Under the pieces are notes generated by a model. The model had not been told where the DNA came from. It did no database searches and saw only the letters and a list, made by a program, of their open reading frames with translations. A program made the position numbers and the translations under genes. Of a stretch of DNA of 64,000 nt, positions 27,506 to 36,815 are shown piece by piece. The DNA is from Celeribacter baekdonensis. GTDB lineage: Bacteria; Pseudomonadota; Alphaproteobacteria; Rhodobacterales; Rhodobacteraceae. Numbering within the stretch: the first letter of the stretch is position 1; each line of letters opens with the position of its first letter. The stretch is from NCBI RefSeq assembly GCF_003047105.1, contig NZ_CP028475.1, forward strand, positions 1,054,001 to 1,118,000, in the 5' to 3' direction.

Positions 27506-27563
27506 GCGCGTTTGATTGACTTGATGCCGCGAAAAGCATGAGCACGCTCGCCCCTCCTCCGCC

Positions 27564-28682
27564 ATGGCCGCCTCGGACACTCCGGGTCAGGTTGATGAGG
27601 TGAAAGGGCGGCTTGGCGCGCGCAAGGGCATTCAGGTCACGCTTTCTATCGACGCCATGGGTGGCGATCGTGGGCCGGCGACCATTGTCGCCGGCATTGC
27701 ACGTTCTGCGTCCAAAAATCCCCATTTGAATTTCATTCTGCATGGGCCCGGCGACGAGCTTGATAAACTTGTGCGCAAGCGCAAGATTTTGAAAGATCGT
27801 GTCGAAATCCGCGATGTGCCCGGCGTTGTGCGCATGGATGAAAAACCGTCTCAGGCCATGCGCCGCGCCGACACGTCGATGCGCTCCGCCATTGATGCCG
27901 TCAAAGACGGTGAGGCTCAGGCCTGTGTGTCCTGTGGCAACACCGGCGCGCTGATGGCCACCTCGATGATCCGCCTGCGCAAGCTCGACGGCATCAACCG
28001 CCCCGCCATTGCCTGCCTCTGGCCCTCGCGCAATCCGCAGGGCTTTAACGTCATGCTTGATGTGGGCGCGGATATTCGCGCCGATGAACGCGACCTTTTA
28101 CAATATGCAATGATGGGCGCGTCTTATGCCCGCAACGGTCTCAACCTCGATGTCCCGCGCGTGGGCCTTTTGAACGTCGGCACCGAAGAGCACAAAGGCC
28201 GCGCCGAATTGAAAGCCGCGCAAGACTTGATCGCCAACGCTGCGGGCATTGGTGGCTATGAGTTCAAGGGATTCGTCGAAGGCGGCGATATTCCCGGCGA
28301 TAAGGTCGATGTGATCGTCACCGACGGGTTCACCGGCAATGTCGCGTTGAAAACCGGCGAAGGCACGGCGAAACTTGTTGGCGATTTCCTAAAAGAAGCG
28401 TTCAAAGCCACGCCGCTGTCGCGCATCGCCGCCCTGCTGGCTTTGACCTCGCTGAAACGCCTGCAAAAGCGAATCGACCCGCGCCGCGTCAATGGCGGGG
28501 TTTTCCTTGGCCTCAAAGGCACCGTGGTCAAATCGCACGGCTCGGCGGATGCCACCGGCGTCTCTGCCGCGATCAAATTGGCCTATGAACTCTCCGCCTC
28601 GGGTTTTTCCGAACGTTTGGCGGCACGGGTTGCATCTGCCGTGGCCTCAGCGCAAAATGACGGAACGTCAGAACCAAAATAA
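27564..28682 (+). CDS. plsX: Phosphate acyltransferase PlsX
   Basis: Converts acyl-ACP to acyl-phosphate, the donor for the first acylation of glycerol-3-phosphate in phospholipid synthesis, at the membrane surface. The 372-residue protein has the family core SIDAMGGDRGPATIV at about 29-43. ACVSCGNTGALMA and FVEGGDIPGDKVDVIVTDGFTGN follow. The N-terminal extension of about 27 residues before the core is typical for Rhodobacterales; a start nearer the core cannot be excluded. It is followed 12 bases later by fabH. Confidence 0.94.
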   Translation: MAASDTPGQVDEVKGRLGARKGIQVTLSIDAMGGDRGPATIVAGIARSASKNPHLNFILHGPGDELDKLVRKRKILKDRVEIRDVPGVVRMDEKPSQAMRRADTSMRSAIDAVKDGEAQACVSCGNTGALMATSMIRLRKLDGINRPAIACLWPSRNPQGFNVMLDVGADIRADERDLLQYAMMGASYARNGLNLDVPRVGLLNVGTEEHKGRAELKAAQDLIANAAGIGGYEFKGFVEGGDIPGDKVDVIVTDGFTGNVALKTGEGTAKLVGDFLKEAFKATPLSRIAALLALTSLKRLQKRIDPRRVNGGVFLGLKGTVVKSHGSADATGVSAAIKLAYELSASGFSERLAARVASAVASAQNDGTSEPK

Positions 28683-28694
28683 GGCGGCAAAGCC

Positions 28695-29669
28695 ATGACT
28701 ATCCGGGCAGTTATCACGGGCGTGGGCCATTACCTACCCGAACGTGTGGTTGAGAACGCCGAGTTCGAAAAAACCCTCGACACCTCCGACGAATGGATTC
28801 GCTCGCGTTCTGGTATTGAACGCCGCCATTTTGCCGCCGAAGGCGAAACCACCTCGATGATGGGCACCATGGCCGCCAAAGCCGCGCTGGCCGATGCTGG
28901 CCTGACAGCCGCCGATATTGACGCGGTGATCGTGGCCACCTCGACCCCGGATTTGACCTTTCCCTCTGTCGCGACGATGGTGCAAAAAGAGCTGGGCATG
29001 ACCTGCGGCTTTGCCTTTGATGTGCAAGCGGTCTGTGCCGGGTTCATTTATGCCCTCTCCAACGCCAATGCCCAAATCATTTCCGGTCAGGTCAAACGCG
29101 TGTTGGTGATCGGTGCGGAGACCTTTAGCCGGATCATGGATTGGACCGATCGTGCGACCTGTGTGCTGTTTGGCGATGGCGCCGGCGCTTTGGTGCTTGA
29201 GGCCCGGATCGGAACTGGCACCTCCGAGGATCGCGGCATCCTGTCTGTCGATCTGAATTCTGACGGCACCTATAAAGACATGCTCTATGTCGATGGCGGC
29301 GTTTCCACCACCGGCACCTCTGGTAAATTGCGGATGCAGGGCAATGCCTTGTTCCGCCAAGCGGTACAAAAACTGGCCGAAACGGCGGAAACCGCGATTG
29401 CCAAGGCCGGATTGACCCCCGCCGATATTGATTGGATCATCCCGCATCAGGCCAATATTCGCATCATCGAAGGCACGGCGAAAAAGCTGGGTCATGCGAT
29501 GGATCAGGTCGTCGTCACCGTCCAGGACCACGGCAACACCTCCGCCGCCTCGATACCCTTAGCGATGTCTGTGGGCCGTGCCCGTGGTCAGATCAAAGAT
29601 GGCGATCTTTGCGTGGCCGAGGCGATTGGCGGTGGTTTGGCCTGGGGCGCAGTGGTTCTGCGCTGGTAA
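28695..29669 (+). CDS. fabH: 3-oxoacyl-ACP synthase III
   Basis: Condenses acetyl-CoA with malonyl-ACP to start fatty-acid elongation. The 324-residue protein has the catalytic Cys114 in VQAVCAGF, the His of IPHQANIRI and the Asn of DHGNTSAAS. The C-terminal [13 protein letters not shown] is normal. The last 23 bases of the gene and the 6 after it are duplicated in tandem directly downstream (29676-29704). Confidence 0.96.
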   Translation: MTIRAVITGVGHYLPERVVENAEFEKTLDTSDEWIRSRSGIERRHFAAEGETTSMMGTMAAKAALADAGLTAADIDAVIVATSTPDLTFPSVATMVQKELGMTCGFAFDVQAVCAGFIYALSNANAQIISGQVKRVLVIGAETFSRIMDWTDRATCVLFGDGAGALVLEARIGTGTSEDRGILSVDLNSDGTYKDMLYVDGGVSTTGTSGKLRMQGNALFRQAVQKLAETAETAIAKAGLTPADIDWIIPHQANIRIIEGTAKKLGHAMDQVVVTVQDHGNTSAASIPLAMSVGRARGQIKDGDLCVAEAIGGGLAWGAVVLRW

Positions 29670-29704
29670 TCATGCGCGCAGTGGTTCTGCGCTGGTCATC
29701 ATGC
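29647..29704. repeat. 29-bp tandem duplication of the fabH 3' end
   Basis: Unit one (29647-29675) covers the last seven codons of fabH, the TAA and six further bases. Unit two (29676-29704) matches it at 28 of 29 positions; the single change turns the TAA region into TCA. It lies outside the reading frame in use and probably arose by slippage or unequal exchange. Confidence 0.93.
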
Positions 29705-29850
29705 GCGGGTTTCCCACCGCCGCCGACCCCGCGACTGCGACAAAACCCGCCCGATTTCCCATCTCAACACCCCGTGCCAAGTCATTGATATTGACGCCTG
29801 CTTTGCAAACTGCCACTCTCCTTGGCAACTCACTACACCGGGGGAGACCG

Positions 29851-30150
29851 ATGAGCAAAACTTTGACACGTATGGATCTTAGCGAAGCCGTGTTTCGCGA
29901 GGTTGGCCTAAGCCGCAATGAATCCGCCGCCCTTGTCGAAAGTGTTCTGGCGCATGTCTCTGATGCGTTGATCGCTGGTGAGACGGTGAAAATCTCTTCT
30001 TTCGGCACCTTCTCCGTGCGCGCCAAATCCGAACGCGTGGGCCGCAATCCAAAGACCGGCGACGAGGCCCCGATCCCCGCGCGCCGGGTGTTGACCTTTC
30101 GCCCATCGCATTTGATGAAAGATCGCGTGGCCGACGGCAACAAGGCCTGA
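29851..30150 (+). CDS. ihfA: Integration host factor alpha subunit
   Basis: With IhfB it forms the DNA-bending heterodimer used in replication, recombination and sigma-54 promoters. 99 residues, starting [20 protein letters not shown]. The beta-arm RNPKTG is at 65-70 and the intercalating Pro is in IPARR. The ATG at 29851 follows GGGGGAGA. It is followed 37 bases later by the merR gene, the usual pairing. Confidence 0.96.
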   Translation: MSKTLTRMDLSEAVFREVGLSRNESAALVESVLAHVSDALIAGETVKISSFGTFSVRAKSERVGRNPKTGDEAPIPARRVLTFRPSHLMKDRVADGNKA

Positions 30151-30187
30151 TCCGAGGCCTGCAAACTCCTGTAAAGGTTTGTTTTAA

Positions 30188-31759
30188 ATGGATAAATCAC
30201 CGGACGCCTTTCGCACCATAAGCGAAGTCGCCGACTGGCTCGACACGCCTGCGCATGTGTTGCGCTTTTGGGAGAGCCGTTTTACCCAAGTCAAACCCGT
30301 GAAACGCGCGGGCGGGCGGCGCTATTACCGTCCCGCCGATATGGCGCTTTTGGGCGGGATCAAAAAACTGTTGCACGACGATGGGATGACCATTCGCGGC
30401 GTGCAAAAACTGTTGCGCGAACATGGGGTGAAATATGTCGCCTCTCTGTCACCGTTGATTGAGGGGGTCGACCCAATCTCGGCTCAGGCCAGCGGGGCAC
30501 CGACCCCTGTGATAGACGCGATTCCCACCTCGAATCCGTTAGCGAATCCCCCTGCCCCTCCCGCACCGCAGATCGCCGACGCACCGATGGCCGAAAACGT
30601 CCCGCATGACGCCTTTGACATCCCCGTCCCTGCGGCGGAAAAAATTGTGCATTTCTCGCGGCCTTCATCGCCTGCGCCGCACTCCGGCTCCGAGCCAACT
30701 CCGTCTCCCGCGGCACCACTGACGGATTCCAACGCCTCCTTTGACGCGCCGGTTGCCACGCCTGTGCCAAATCAGGCTGCGCCAGATCAAGCCCCGCCGG
30801 ACCTTCCGCCTCTCGCTCCGGCATCCGCCGAGCTGCCCGAAACCACCCCCTTTGCCCCGCATGGCTTTGAGCCACCGGCCTCCTTTGTCGAGGAAATGAA
30901 CGCAGAGATGCCTCCCGCGGCAGAGGACGCCGCCGCACCTGAGCTGACCCATGAGGCGATCCATGACGCCATGGCGGAATCGGTGTTTGAGATACAGGCC
31001 GAAGAGGCGCTGCCATCGCATGATCGGGACCAAGACCCGATGGCAGATCTGGCCGAATTCGACGAACCATCACCGCTTCAAGACACCGCAATTGGGGCGG
31101 ATGTGCCGGAGCAACCCGCTTTGCCGCTGACGACCGAACAGCGCACCTTTGACTTTGATTTGACGCCTTCGAGTACAGTACAGGCGGAGGCACAACCGGA
31201 GCCAGAGCCGGAACGGGCCGTTGACGCAGTTGATCTGCCTGAGACGCCTGCGCCAGAGACCGCCACGCCCCCCTCTGCGCTGGAGATGAGCGCCGAAGAA
31301 CGGGCGATTTTGACCGATGGGTTTGACGAGGCCCTGCCCGAAACTCTGTCTGATCCTCTTCCTGAGTATGAGCCGGCGAGCGATCCCGCCGTTTTTGCCG
31401 AAGAGTTGGCCGATGTGGACCTGCCAGATGCCGCAGCCTATTTGGACGCGGAACAAAACGACGTGATCCCGACATCAGCGGAGCTTTCGGCCGTTGAAGA
31501 GATCGCGTTGGACAGCCGAACTGAGGCAGAGGTCGAGGCCCCCCAACAAGACGTGTTTGCAACCGCGCCCCTCAGCCCCGCCCCGCTTGGGGTCGATTTG
31601 GACCTGTACGACGACCCGGATGAGGCGGCGGCAGATTTGGTCATGGGCGACGGCATTTTGGGCAAACTCAATCACCGCGATCTGATCCGGGTGCCCCGAC
31701 AAGACATCGCCAGCCTCTTGGCGCGTGCCGAAGCCCTGCATGCGCGACTGGTGTCCTGA
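30188..31759 (+). CDS. MerR-family regulator with a very long acidic Pro-rich tail
   Basis: 523 residues. Residues 9-80 form a MerR winged helix ([20 protein letters not shown], then [20 protein letters not shown]), without the metal-binding Cys of MerR proper. From about residue 100 to 490 the chain is low-complexity, rich in Ala, Pro, Glu and Asp, and surely disordered. A short conserved C-terminus follows ([31 protein letters not shown]). The position after ihfA is conserved. The tail is long compared with what is usual for this gene. Its target is unknown. Confidence 0.88.
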   Translation: MDKSPDAFRTISEVADWLDTPAHVLRFWESRFTQVKPVKRAGGRRYYRPADMALLGGIKKLLHDDGMTIRGVQKLLREHGVKYVASLSPLIEGVDPISAQASGAPTPVIDAIPTSNPLANPPAPPAPQIADAPMAENVPHDAFDIPVPAAEKIVHFSRPSSPAPHSGSEPTPSPAAPLTDSNASFDAPVATPVPNQAAPDQAPPDLPPLAPASAELPETTPFAPHGFEPPASFVEEMNAEMPPAAEDAAAPELTHEAIHDAMAESVFEIQAEEALPSHDRDQDPMADLAEFDEPSPLQDTAIGADVPEQPALPLTTEQRTFDFDLTPSSTVQAEAQPEPEPERAVDAVDLPETPAPETATPPSALEMSAEERAILTDGFDEALPETLSDPLPEYEPASDPAVFAEELADVDLPDAAAYLDAEQNDVIPTSAELSAVEEIALDSRTEAEVEAPQQDVFATAPLSPAPLGVDLDLYDDPDEAAADLVMGDGILGKLNHRDLIRVPRQDIASLLARAEALHARLVS

Positions 31760-31802
31760 TCTGCCACCGCCCGATCTTCCACTGCCCGATCTGCCACCGA
31801 CA
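31758..31802. repeat. Three 15-bp tandem units just past the merR stop
   Basis: The units at 31758-31772, 31773-31787 and 31788-31802 follow the pattern GATCTGCCACCGCCC with two or three changes each. The array begins inside the TGA stop (31757-31759) and keeps a multiple-of-three period. It is probably a slippage product. Confidence 0.8.
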
Positions 31803-31893
31803 GCGGTGGCGGCCACTCCTGCGCAATTTCGCATCAGATTTGCCGAAATTCCACTTGCCCCTGCCCATAAAATCACTATGTAGGGCTCCAGTT

Positions 31894-31970
31894 CGGGCTA
31901 TAGCGCAGCCTGGTAGCGCGTCCGTCTGGGGGACGGAAGGTCGCAGGTTCGAGTCCTGCTAGCCCGACCA
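31894..31970 (+). tRNA. tRNA-Pro (anticodon GGG)
   Basis: A 77-base cloverleaf with CCA encoded. The acceptor arms CGGGCTA and TAGCCCG pair fully. The anticodon stem TCCGT/ACGGA encloses the loop CTGGGGG, giving anticodon GGG. The T arm GCAGG-TTCGAGT-CCTGC is canonical. It reads CCC and CCU codons. A terminator follows at 31981. The upstream region has a poor -35/-10-like pair, so its promoter is not certain. Confidence 0.97.
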
Positions 31971-31980
31971 AAACACCCCT

Positions 31981-32022
31981 AAAACCGCTCGTAAGCCTCT
32001 GGGCTTGCGGGCGGTTTTGCGT
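31981..32022 (+). terminator. Terminator of tRNA-Pro
   Basis: A 17-bp stem (31981-31997 with 32002-32018, two G-U pairs) has a 4-base loop and ends in a short T-run. It starts 11 bases after the tRNA CCA. Confidence 0.88.
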
Positions 32023-32075
32023 TAAGGGGGATAAAAGCGCGCCCTTTCGGGCCAAAGTGACGTGAGGGGACGAAT

Positions 32076-33149
32076 ATGGGTGTATTGGCTGATCACGCGA
32101 TCCGCGACATGGTGGCACGAGGCGAAATCACCGCCACACCAGAGGTGATCGACGAACAGGTGCAACCTGCCTCCCTCGATCTGCGTCTTGGCACCCGGGC
32201 TTGGCGTGTGCGCGCGTCGTTTTTGGCAGGCGACGGTCGCAAAGTGGCGGATCGGCTGGCCGAATTTGAAATGCATCAAATTGACCTGAGCGATGGTGCG
32301 GTGCTGGAAAAGGGCTGTGTCTATGTCGTGCCCTTGATGGAATCTCTGGCTCTGCCCGAGGGCGTTCAGGCGGTGGCCAATGCCAAAAGTTCGACCGGAC
32401 GGTTGGATCTTTTGACCCGGCTGATCACCGATGAAGGCGTCGAATTTGACCGCATCACGCCCGGCTATCATGGACCGCTTTTCGCTGAAATCTGTCCCCG
32501 CTCCTTCTCCGTTTTGGTGCGTCCGGGCATGCGGCTGAACCAAATCCGGTTCCGCGCCGGACAAGCGATCCTCAGTGACGCGGAGTTGACAGTCCTGCAC
32601 GCCGAGAGCCCGCTGGTCGATGGCGCTGCGATGATTGATCAGGGGCTTGGCTTTTCGGTCGATCTCAAACCTGCGTCGGGTGATCTGGTTGGCTACCGCG
32701 CCAAACCGCACACTGGCGTGATTGACCTCGACAATATCGGCCATTACGAGCCCTCAGAATACTGGGAACCGATCCATACCAAAGACGGGCGGATCATTTT
32801 GGACCCCGGTGCGTTCTACATTTTGGTCAGTCGCGAGGCGGTCCACATTCCGCCCGAGTACGCCGCCGAAATGGCGCCCTATCTGGCCATGGTTGGGGAA
32901 TTCCGCGTCCATTATGCCGGGTTCTTTGACCCGGGCTTTGGTCATGCCAATGCCGGTGGCGCGGGCTCGCGCGGGGTGTTGGAAGTGCGCTGTCACGAAG
33001 CGCCGTTTGTGTTGGAAGACGGGCAAATCGTTGGGCGTTTGGTCTATGAGCGCATGGACAGTCTGCCCGAGCGCCTGTATGGCGCGGATTTGGCGTCCAA
33101 TTATCAGGGTCAAGGCCTGAAACTGTCGAAACACTTCCGCGCGCAGTGA
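32076..33149 (+). CDS. dcd: 2'-deoxycytidine 5'-triphosphate deaminase, double-length form
   Basis: Deaminates dCTP to dUTP for thymidylate synthesis. At 357 residues it is about twice the length of the single-domain enzyme of E. coli. The first half holds the dUTPase/Dcd-fold core (QVQPASLDLRLG, then NAKSSTGRLDLLTRLI and GYHGPLFAEI). The second half repeats the fold in diverged form (IILDPGAFYILVSREAVHIP, then HYAGFFDPGFGHANAGG and GSRGVLEVRC). This fused arrangement is known in alphaproteobacteria. The ATG at 32076 follows a GAGGGG site. Confidence 0.92.
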   Translation: MGVLADHAIRDMVARGEITATPEVIDEQVQPASLDLRLGTRAWRVRASFLAGDGRKVADRLAEFEMHQIDLSDGAVLEKGCVYVVPLMESLALPEGVQAVANAKSSTGRLDLLTRLITDEGVEFDRITPGYHGPLFAEICPRSFSVLVRPGMRLNQIRFRAGQAILSDAELTVLHAESPLVDGAAMIDQGLGFSVDLKPASGDLVGYRAKPHTGVIDLDNIGHYEPSEYWEPIHTKDGRIILDPGAFYILVSREAVHIPPEYAAEMAPYLAMVGEFRVHYAGFFDPGFGHANAGGAGSRGVLEVRCHEAPFVLEDGQIVGRLVYERMDSLPERLYGADLASNYQGQGLKLSKHFRAQ

Positions 33150-33173
33150 TCCCTCATCTTGCGGTTCAGCACC

Positions 33174-34616
33174 TCAATGAACCTTATCCCGAGGGGGGAG
33201 AAAATCCTTCGGCGTTGGCGGGGGTTTTCGGTTCGTTTTAAAACAATTGACCCGGTTTCGGCCCTGAGATTTGGCATGATACAACGCGGTGTCAGCATGC
33301 TGGATGATTTGTTCCAATGAATCGGCACTGTCATGAAGACAGTAGGCGGAGACCCCGATCGAAATTGTAATCGGTTCAGACTCTAAGCCGTTTTTCCAAC
33401 TCACATGCGTCGCGATCGCCGTGCGCAGCACCTGTGCCGTGTTCATGGTCTGCTCCAGCGTGGCTCCGGGCAGTAGCATCAAAAACTCCTCGCCCCCCCA
33501 GCGCGCCACGACATCAGAAGAGCGCAATTTGCCGCGAAGCACACGGCCCACATGTTGCAACACGCGATCCCCGGCCTCATGTCCAAGCGTGTCATTCACC
33601 CGTTTGAACAAATCAATATCGGCCAAGATCACCCCCACCGTCATCGGGTCATCCTCTCGGCGACGGCCATGGGCCATTTGGTGGATCATAGCAACATAAT
33701 CCCCAACCGCATGACGGTTTAAAAGCCCGGTCAAAGGATCATGCCGCGCCCGATGTTCGACCTCGCGTGACAAGGTGCGGCGGTCGCGTTCGATGCGCTC
33801 AAACACAGAGCCCGACACCAATATGATGATCGCGAAAACCCACATTGCGGAGGCCAGCACCGCCTCAAACATCATCGCTGTCTCCGACAGATGCGAGACA
33901 GCGCCAATGACCCAAATACCGATGATTGTGCCCAGCGTTTGCAGCCGGGCCATCCGCCCCCACACGGATGAGGTCAAAAACGGGCGTAAAATCGGACTTC
34001 GGGTAAAGGTAAAGACGGAGGAAAACCCAACCAACATCAGCAACATCAAGGTCGCGGGAGACATCTCGATCTGAATGTTTCTTTCGCCGTAAGAATAGAT
34101 CATAAAGGCGAAACTGACCGGAACCAGCCCCAATAGCGACACCACAAATCCGCAAGTTTGCATCCTCCGGCGGATCAACGCGCCCAGACTGAACAGCATC
34201 AAGGACAGCGACGTGCCTTTTGACATGATCACATCGGCATGGGGATATCGGTTATAGACGAAGGCGAGGACATCCGTGAGCGGTGTGGCCTGCAAAATGT
34301 AGATTTCAATCAACCGAAACAGTGACAGCGCAAGGACGATCAAAAACACAACGCGCCGCCATATGTTTTGCACTGGAAACAGGGTTTTGTGCATCAATGC
34401 CACGCTGAGAAGCATGACACAGGTGAGCGTCAGAGGGTTTGGTCCATTTCCCGCAGCATAGAGAAGATCGTCGCCGTAGCGAACAAGTTCCATTCCAGCA
34501 ATGATGAGGGCAAGAACGAACGCGATGAGCGCAAGATAGGGTTGGCTACGAAGCGCGATCACTGCGGGGCCAAATCTGAGCCGCCCGGCCACAGGTTGGA
34601 TACCCGGGGTCAGCAT
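33174..34616 (-). CDS. Membrane-bound diguanylate cyclase (GGDEF)
   Basis: 480 residues. The N-terminal 260 or so contain about seven to eight hydrophobic helices with no recognised named sensor domain. A GGDEF domain follows from about residue 290 (RHDPLTGLLNRHAVGDY). The active site is GGEEF at 374-378. The inhibitory c-di-GMP site RxxD (RSSD, 365-368) is five residues upstream, so product feedback is expected. No EAL domain is present. It makes c-di-GMP, which usually favours a sessile life. It is monocistronic with an AT-rich upstream region holding a palindrome at 34774. Confidence 0.93.
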   Translation of the reverse strand: MLTPGIQPVAGRLRFGPAVIALRSQPYLALIAFVLALIIAGMELVRYGDDLLYAAGNGPNPLTLTCVMLLSVALMHKTLFPVQNIWRRVVFLIVLALSLFRLIEIYILQATPLTDVLAFVYNRYPHADVIMSKGTSLSLMLFSLGALIRRRMQTCGFVVSLLGLVPVSFAFMIYSYGERNIQIEMSPATLMLLMLVGFSSVFTFTRSPILRPFLTSSVWGRMARLQTLGTIIGIWVIGAVSHLSETAMMFEAVLASAMWVFAIIILVSGSVFERIERDRRTLSREVEHRARHDPLTGLLNRHAVGDYVAMIHQMAHGRRREDDPMTVGVILADIDLFKRVNDTLGHEAGDRVLQHVGRVLRGKLRSSDVVARWGGEEFLMLLPGATLEQTMNTAQVLRTAIATHVSWKNGLESEPITISIGVSAYCLHDSADSLEQIIQHADTALYHAKSQGRNRVNCFKTNRKPPPTPKDFLPPRDKVH

Positions 34617-34773
34617 GACAAGATCAACAGATCATTGATCATTGGCAGGAACATGACAAACACCTTTATACATCACCGATCGCCACCTAAGTCCCGATTG
34701 ACCTAAATTGCGGCCCCTTTGAACGATGGCATCAAAGTCACTGAGTCGTGGTAAATAAAGTGTAAAAAATTGT

Positions 34774-34795
34774 GCTTATATCAGCTGACATAAGC
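34774..34795. promoter_or_regulatory. 22-bp near-palindrome, candidate operator
   Basis: GCTTATATCAG and CTGACATAAGC are inverted copies with one mismatch, centred on CAGCTG. The site is about 160 bases upstream of the GGDEF start, within an AT-rich stretch. The form suits a dimeric regulator; which one is unknown. Confidence 0.45.
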
Positions 34796-34814
34796 GTATT
34801 TTTGAATTTTAAAG

Positions 34815-34841
34815 TAAAAAGTGCCGGATCTGCTCGATCCG
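34815..34841 (-). terminator. Terminator of the small gene at 34916-35212
   Basis: On the minus strand CGGATC and GATCCG pair around a 5-base loop, followed by GCAC and a T-rich run. It is 75 bases past the small gene's stop. Confidence 0.6.
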
Positions 34842-34915
34842 AGCTGTGATTTCCAGTGATCCCAGCTCACTTGACCCGAGCCATGCGCAAATTTCGAATT
34901 CTGCAAATCTCGGCG

Positions 34916-35212
34916 TTAAAACCGACCGATGCGTTTGCTCATCCGCGCCATTTTGCGCGCGCGTTTGGCGGCTTGTTGCGCCTGAGCGGTCATTTCGGCC
35001 TGACCTTGACCGCCATTTTGATTTTGTCCTGACGGCTGGCGGATGTTGCCGTAATCATCGACCTCGCCCATCTGCGCATCGCCCTGCACCCCGCCGGATT
35101 TGCGCCGCGCCAAGGCAGAACTGCCCGCGTCAATGCCCTTGTTGATCCCCTTGCTAATGAGAACCCGCATCACGCGGTTGATGATCATGTTGATCAGCCG
35201 GTCCAAATTCAT
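34916..35212 (-). CDS. Small uncharacterised protein
   Basis: 98 residues with no recognised family. The first 30 form an amphipathic helix (MNLDRLINMIINRVMRVLIS). The middle is Gly/Gln/Asn-rich and probably flexible. The C-terminus is strongly basic (AAKRARKMARMSKRIGRF). The start chosen is ATG at 35212; a GTG six bases upstream is possible. It lies 136 bases downstream of scpB on the same strand, so it may be read from the scpAB transcript. The layout suggests a small membrane-surface or nucleic-acid-associated protein, but this is a guess. Confidence 0.65.
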   Translation of the reverse strand: MNLDRLINMIINRVMRVLISKGINKGIDAGSSALARRKSGGVQGDAQMGEVDDYGNIRQPSGQNQNGGQGQAEMTAQAQQAAKRARKMARMSKRIGRF

Positions 35213-35348
35213 CGTCACTCTGCTTTCCGGCCTCTACATCGGCCTGACTGCTGCGGTTTCGGTTCACTTTAACATAGATAGGATCACAATGCGCCCCTAA
35301 CAGGGCTTGATCACGGCAAAGGGATGAAACACCCGCGCGCTATCGGGC

Positions 35349-36017
35349 TTAGCTTTCATCCTCAAACAGATCGTCTTGATCCTCGCTGTCCTCATCGTCC
35401 AGCCCCGGCATTGGTCGGCTTTCCAAAAGCCCCGCTGCCCGCAACTCCCGAACGCCCGGCAAATCGCGCGCACTTTCCAGACCAAAGTGATCCAAAAATG
35501 ATGGCGTCACCACATAGGTCACCGGACGCCCCGGCGTCATGCGGCGGCGGCCAAAGCGGATCCATTCGAGTTCCAAGAGCTGATCAATGGTGCCCTTGGA
35601 CACGGACACACCCCGGATTTCTTCGATCTCGGCGCGGGTGCAGGGTTGGTGATAGGCGACAATCGCCAAGGTTTCGATCGCCGCGCGCGACAGTTTGCGG
35701 GTCTCAACCGTTTCCTTTTGCATCAAGAACCCAAGATCGGGCGCGGTACGAATGGCCCAGGCCTCACCGACTTTCACCACCCGAACACCGCGCCCCTCAT
35801 AGCGCTTTTGCAGCATCTCAAGCGCCGCTTTGGCGTTGCAACCATGCGGCATCCGCCCGCTCATCTCGGCCACGCTCACCGGACCTGCGGAGGCAAACAG
35901 CACCGCTTCGACCATGCGCTCTTGCTCGGCCAAAGGCGGTGCCTCAAACAGGCTGGCCTCGGCGGACGCGTCCAAATCCGTATCTTCACTCACTGCGTCA
36001 CTCGCAGAGTCACTCAT
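35349..36017 (-). CDS. scpB: SMC-ScpAB complex subunit ScpB
   Basis: Kleisin partner that, with ScpA and SMC, compacts and segregates the chromosome. 222 residues with two winged-helix domains. Landmarks are ERMVEAVLFASAGPVSVAEM and ETLAIVAYHQPCTRAEIEEIRGV, then GRPVTYVVTPSFLDHFGL. Both tails are acidic (DEDSEDQDDLFEDES at the end). It overlaps scpA by 4 bases, indicating coupled synthesis. Confidence 0.95.
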   Translation of the reverse strand: MSDSASDAVSEDTDLDASAEASLFEAPPLAEQERMVEAVLFASAGPVSVAEMSGRMPHGCNAKAALEMLQKRYEGRGVRVVKVGEAWAIRTAPDLGFLMQKETVETRKLSRAAIETLAIVAYHQPCTRAEIEEIRGVSVSKGTIDQLLELEWIRFGRRRMTPGRPVTYVVTPSFLDHFGLESARDLPGVRELRAAGLLESRPMPGLDDEDSEDQDDLFEDES

Positions 36018-36808
36018 CGGCCAGTCCTCGCCTTGATCTCGATGCGGGCGAACGTCCCGCTTTGGCGGATTTCAATTTGGCCCTGTTTGGCCAATTCCAA
36101 CGAAGCGGCAAAGGTCGCCGCCGTGGCTGAGCGCCGCTTTTTCGGGTCAAGCTCCCAGCCCTCGGGCAGGTAGCTCGACAAATCCGCCCATTCAATCGCA
36201 TAGGGGATCAACCCACGCAGCCGCTCCAGCGCCTGTTCCATAGACAGGATCGCTTCTCGGTCCATGACAAAGGGTCGAAACTCGTCCTTGGTGCGCACAC
36301 GGGCATAGCCCTGCATCAGGTCCAAAAGAGAGGCGCTATAGGTGACATTTCTGAGCCGCGCGACCTCTTCGGGGATGCCGCGCACAAAGAAATCCCGGCC
36401 CTTTTGATCGCGCGCCATCAATTTGGCCGCCGCCTCCCGCATCGCCTCCAAACGCTGCAATTGAAACGCCAAATGCGCCGCAAGCTCTTCACCTGATGGC
36501 CCCTCATCGGACGGGTCGGGTGGCAGCAAGAGCCGCGATTTCAAAAACGCCAACCACGCCGCCATCACCAGATAATCGGCGGCCAATTCGATCCGAAGCT
36601 CTTTGGCTTTGTCGACGAAAATCAAATATTGCTGCGCCAAATGCAGGATCGAGATTTTCATCAAATCGACCTTTTGCGTGCGCGACAATTGCAGCAAAAG
36701 GTCCAACGGCCCCTCATAGCCCTCGACATCCACGATCAACGCCTCAGCCGCGAGCCTCTCCTCGACGCTGAGCAGATCGTTGATTTCAAATTGGTCCGGG
36801 TCGGCCAT
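36014..36808 (-). CDS. scpA: Segregation and condensation protein ScpA (kleisin)
   Basis: Bridges the SMC heads in bacterial condensin. The 264-residue protein begins with the kleisin N-terminal region (VDVEGYEGPLDLLLQLSRTQ, then VDLMKISILHLAQQYLIFVD). It ends with the winged helix FAASLELAKQGQIEIRQSGTF. It lies 7 bases after nagZ, in the run SPOR-nagZ-scpA-scpB that is common in Rhodobacterales. Confidence 0.95.
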   Translation of the reverse strand: MADPDQFEINDLLSVEERLAAEALIVDVEGYEGPLDLLLQLSRTQKVDLMKISILHLAQQYLIFVDKAKELRIELAADYLVMAAWLAFLKSRLLLPPDPSDEGPSGEELAAHLAFQLQRLEAMREAAAKLMARDQKGRDFFVRGIPEEVARLRNVTYSASLLDLMQGYARVRTKDEFRPFVMDREAILSMEQALERLRGLIPYAIEWADLSSYLPEGWELDPKKRRSATAATFAASLELAKQGQIEIRQSGTFARIEIKARTGR

Positions 36809-36815
36809 TTTGCCC

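Larger units (their letters stand above)
34617..34915. other. 299-bp AT-rich control region upstream of the GGDEF gene
   Basis: Strikingly AT-rich compared with its surroundings, especially 34740-34825. It holds a near-perfect 22-bp palindrome (34774-34795) and a hairpin with a T-run on the minus strand (34815-34841). It probably contains the GGDEF promoter and the terminator of the small gene at 34916-35212. No coding sequence was recognised. Confidence 0.6.
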
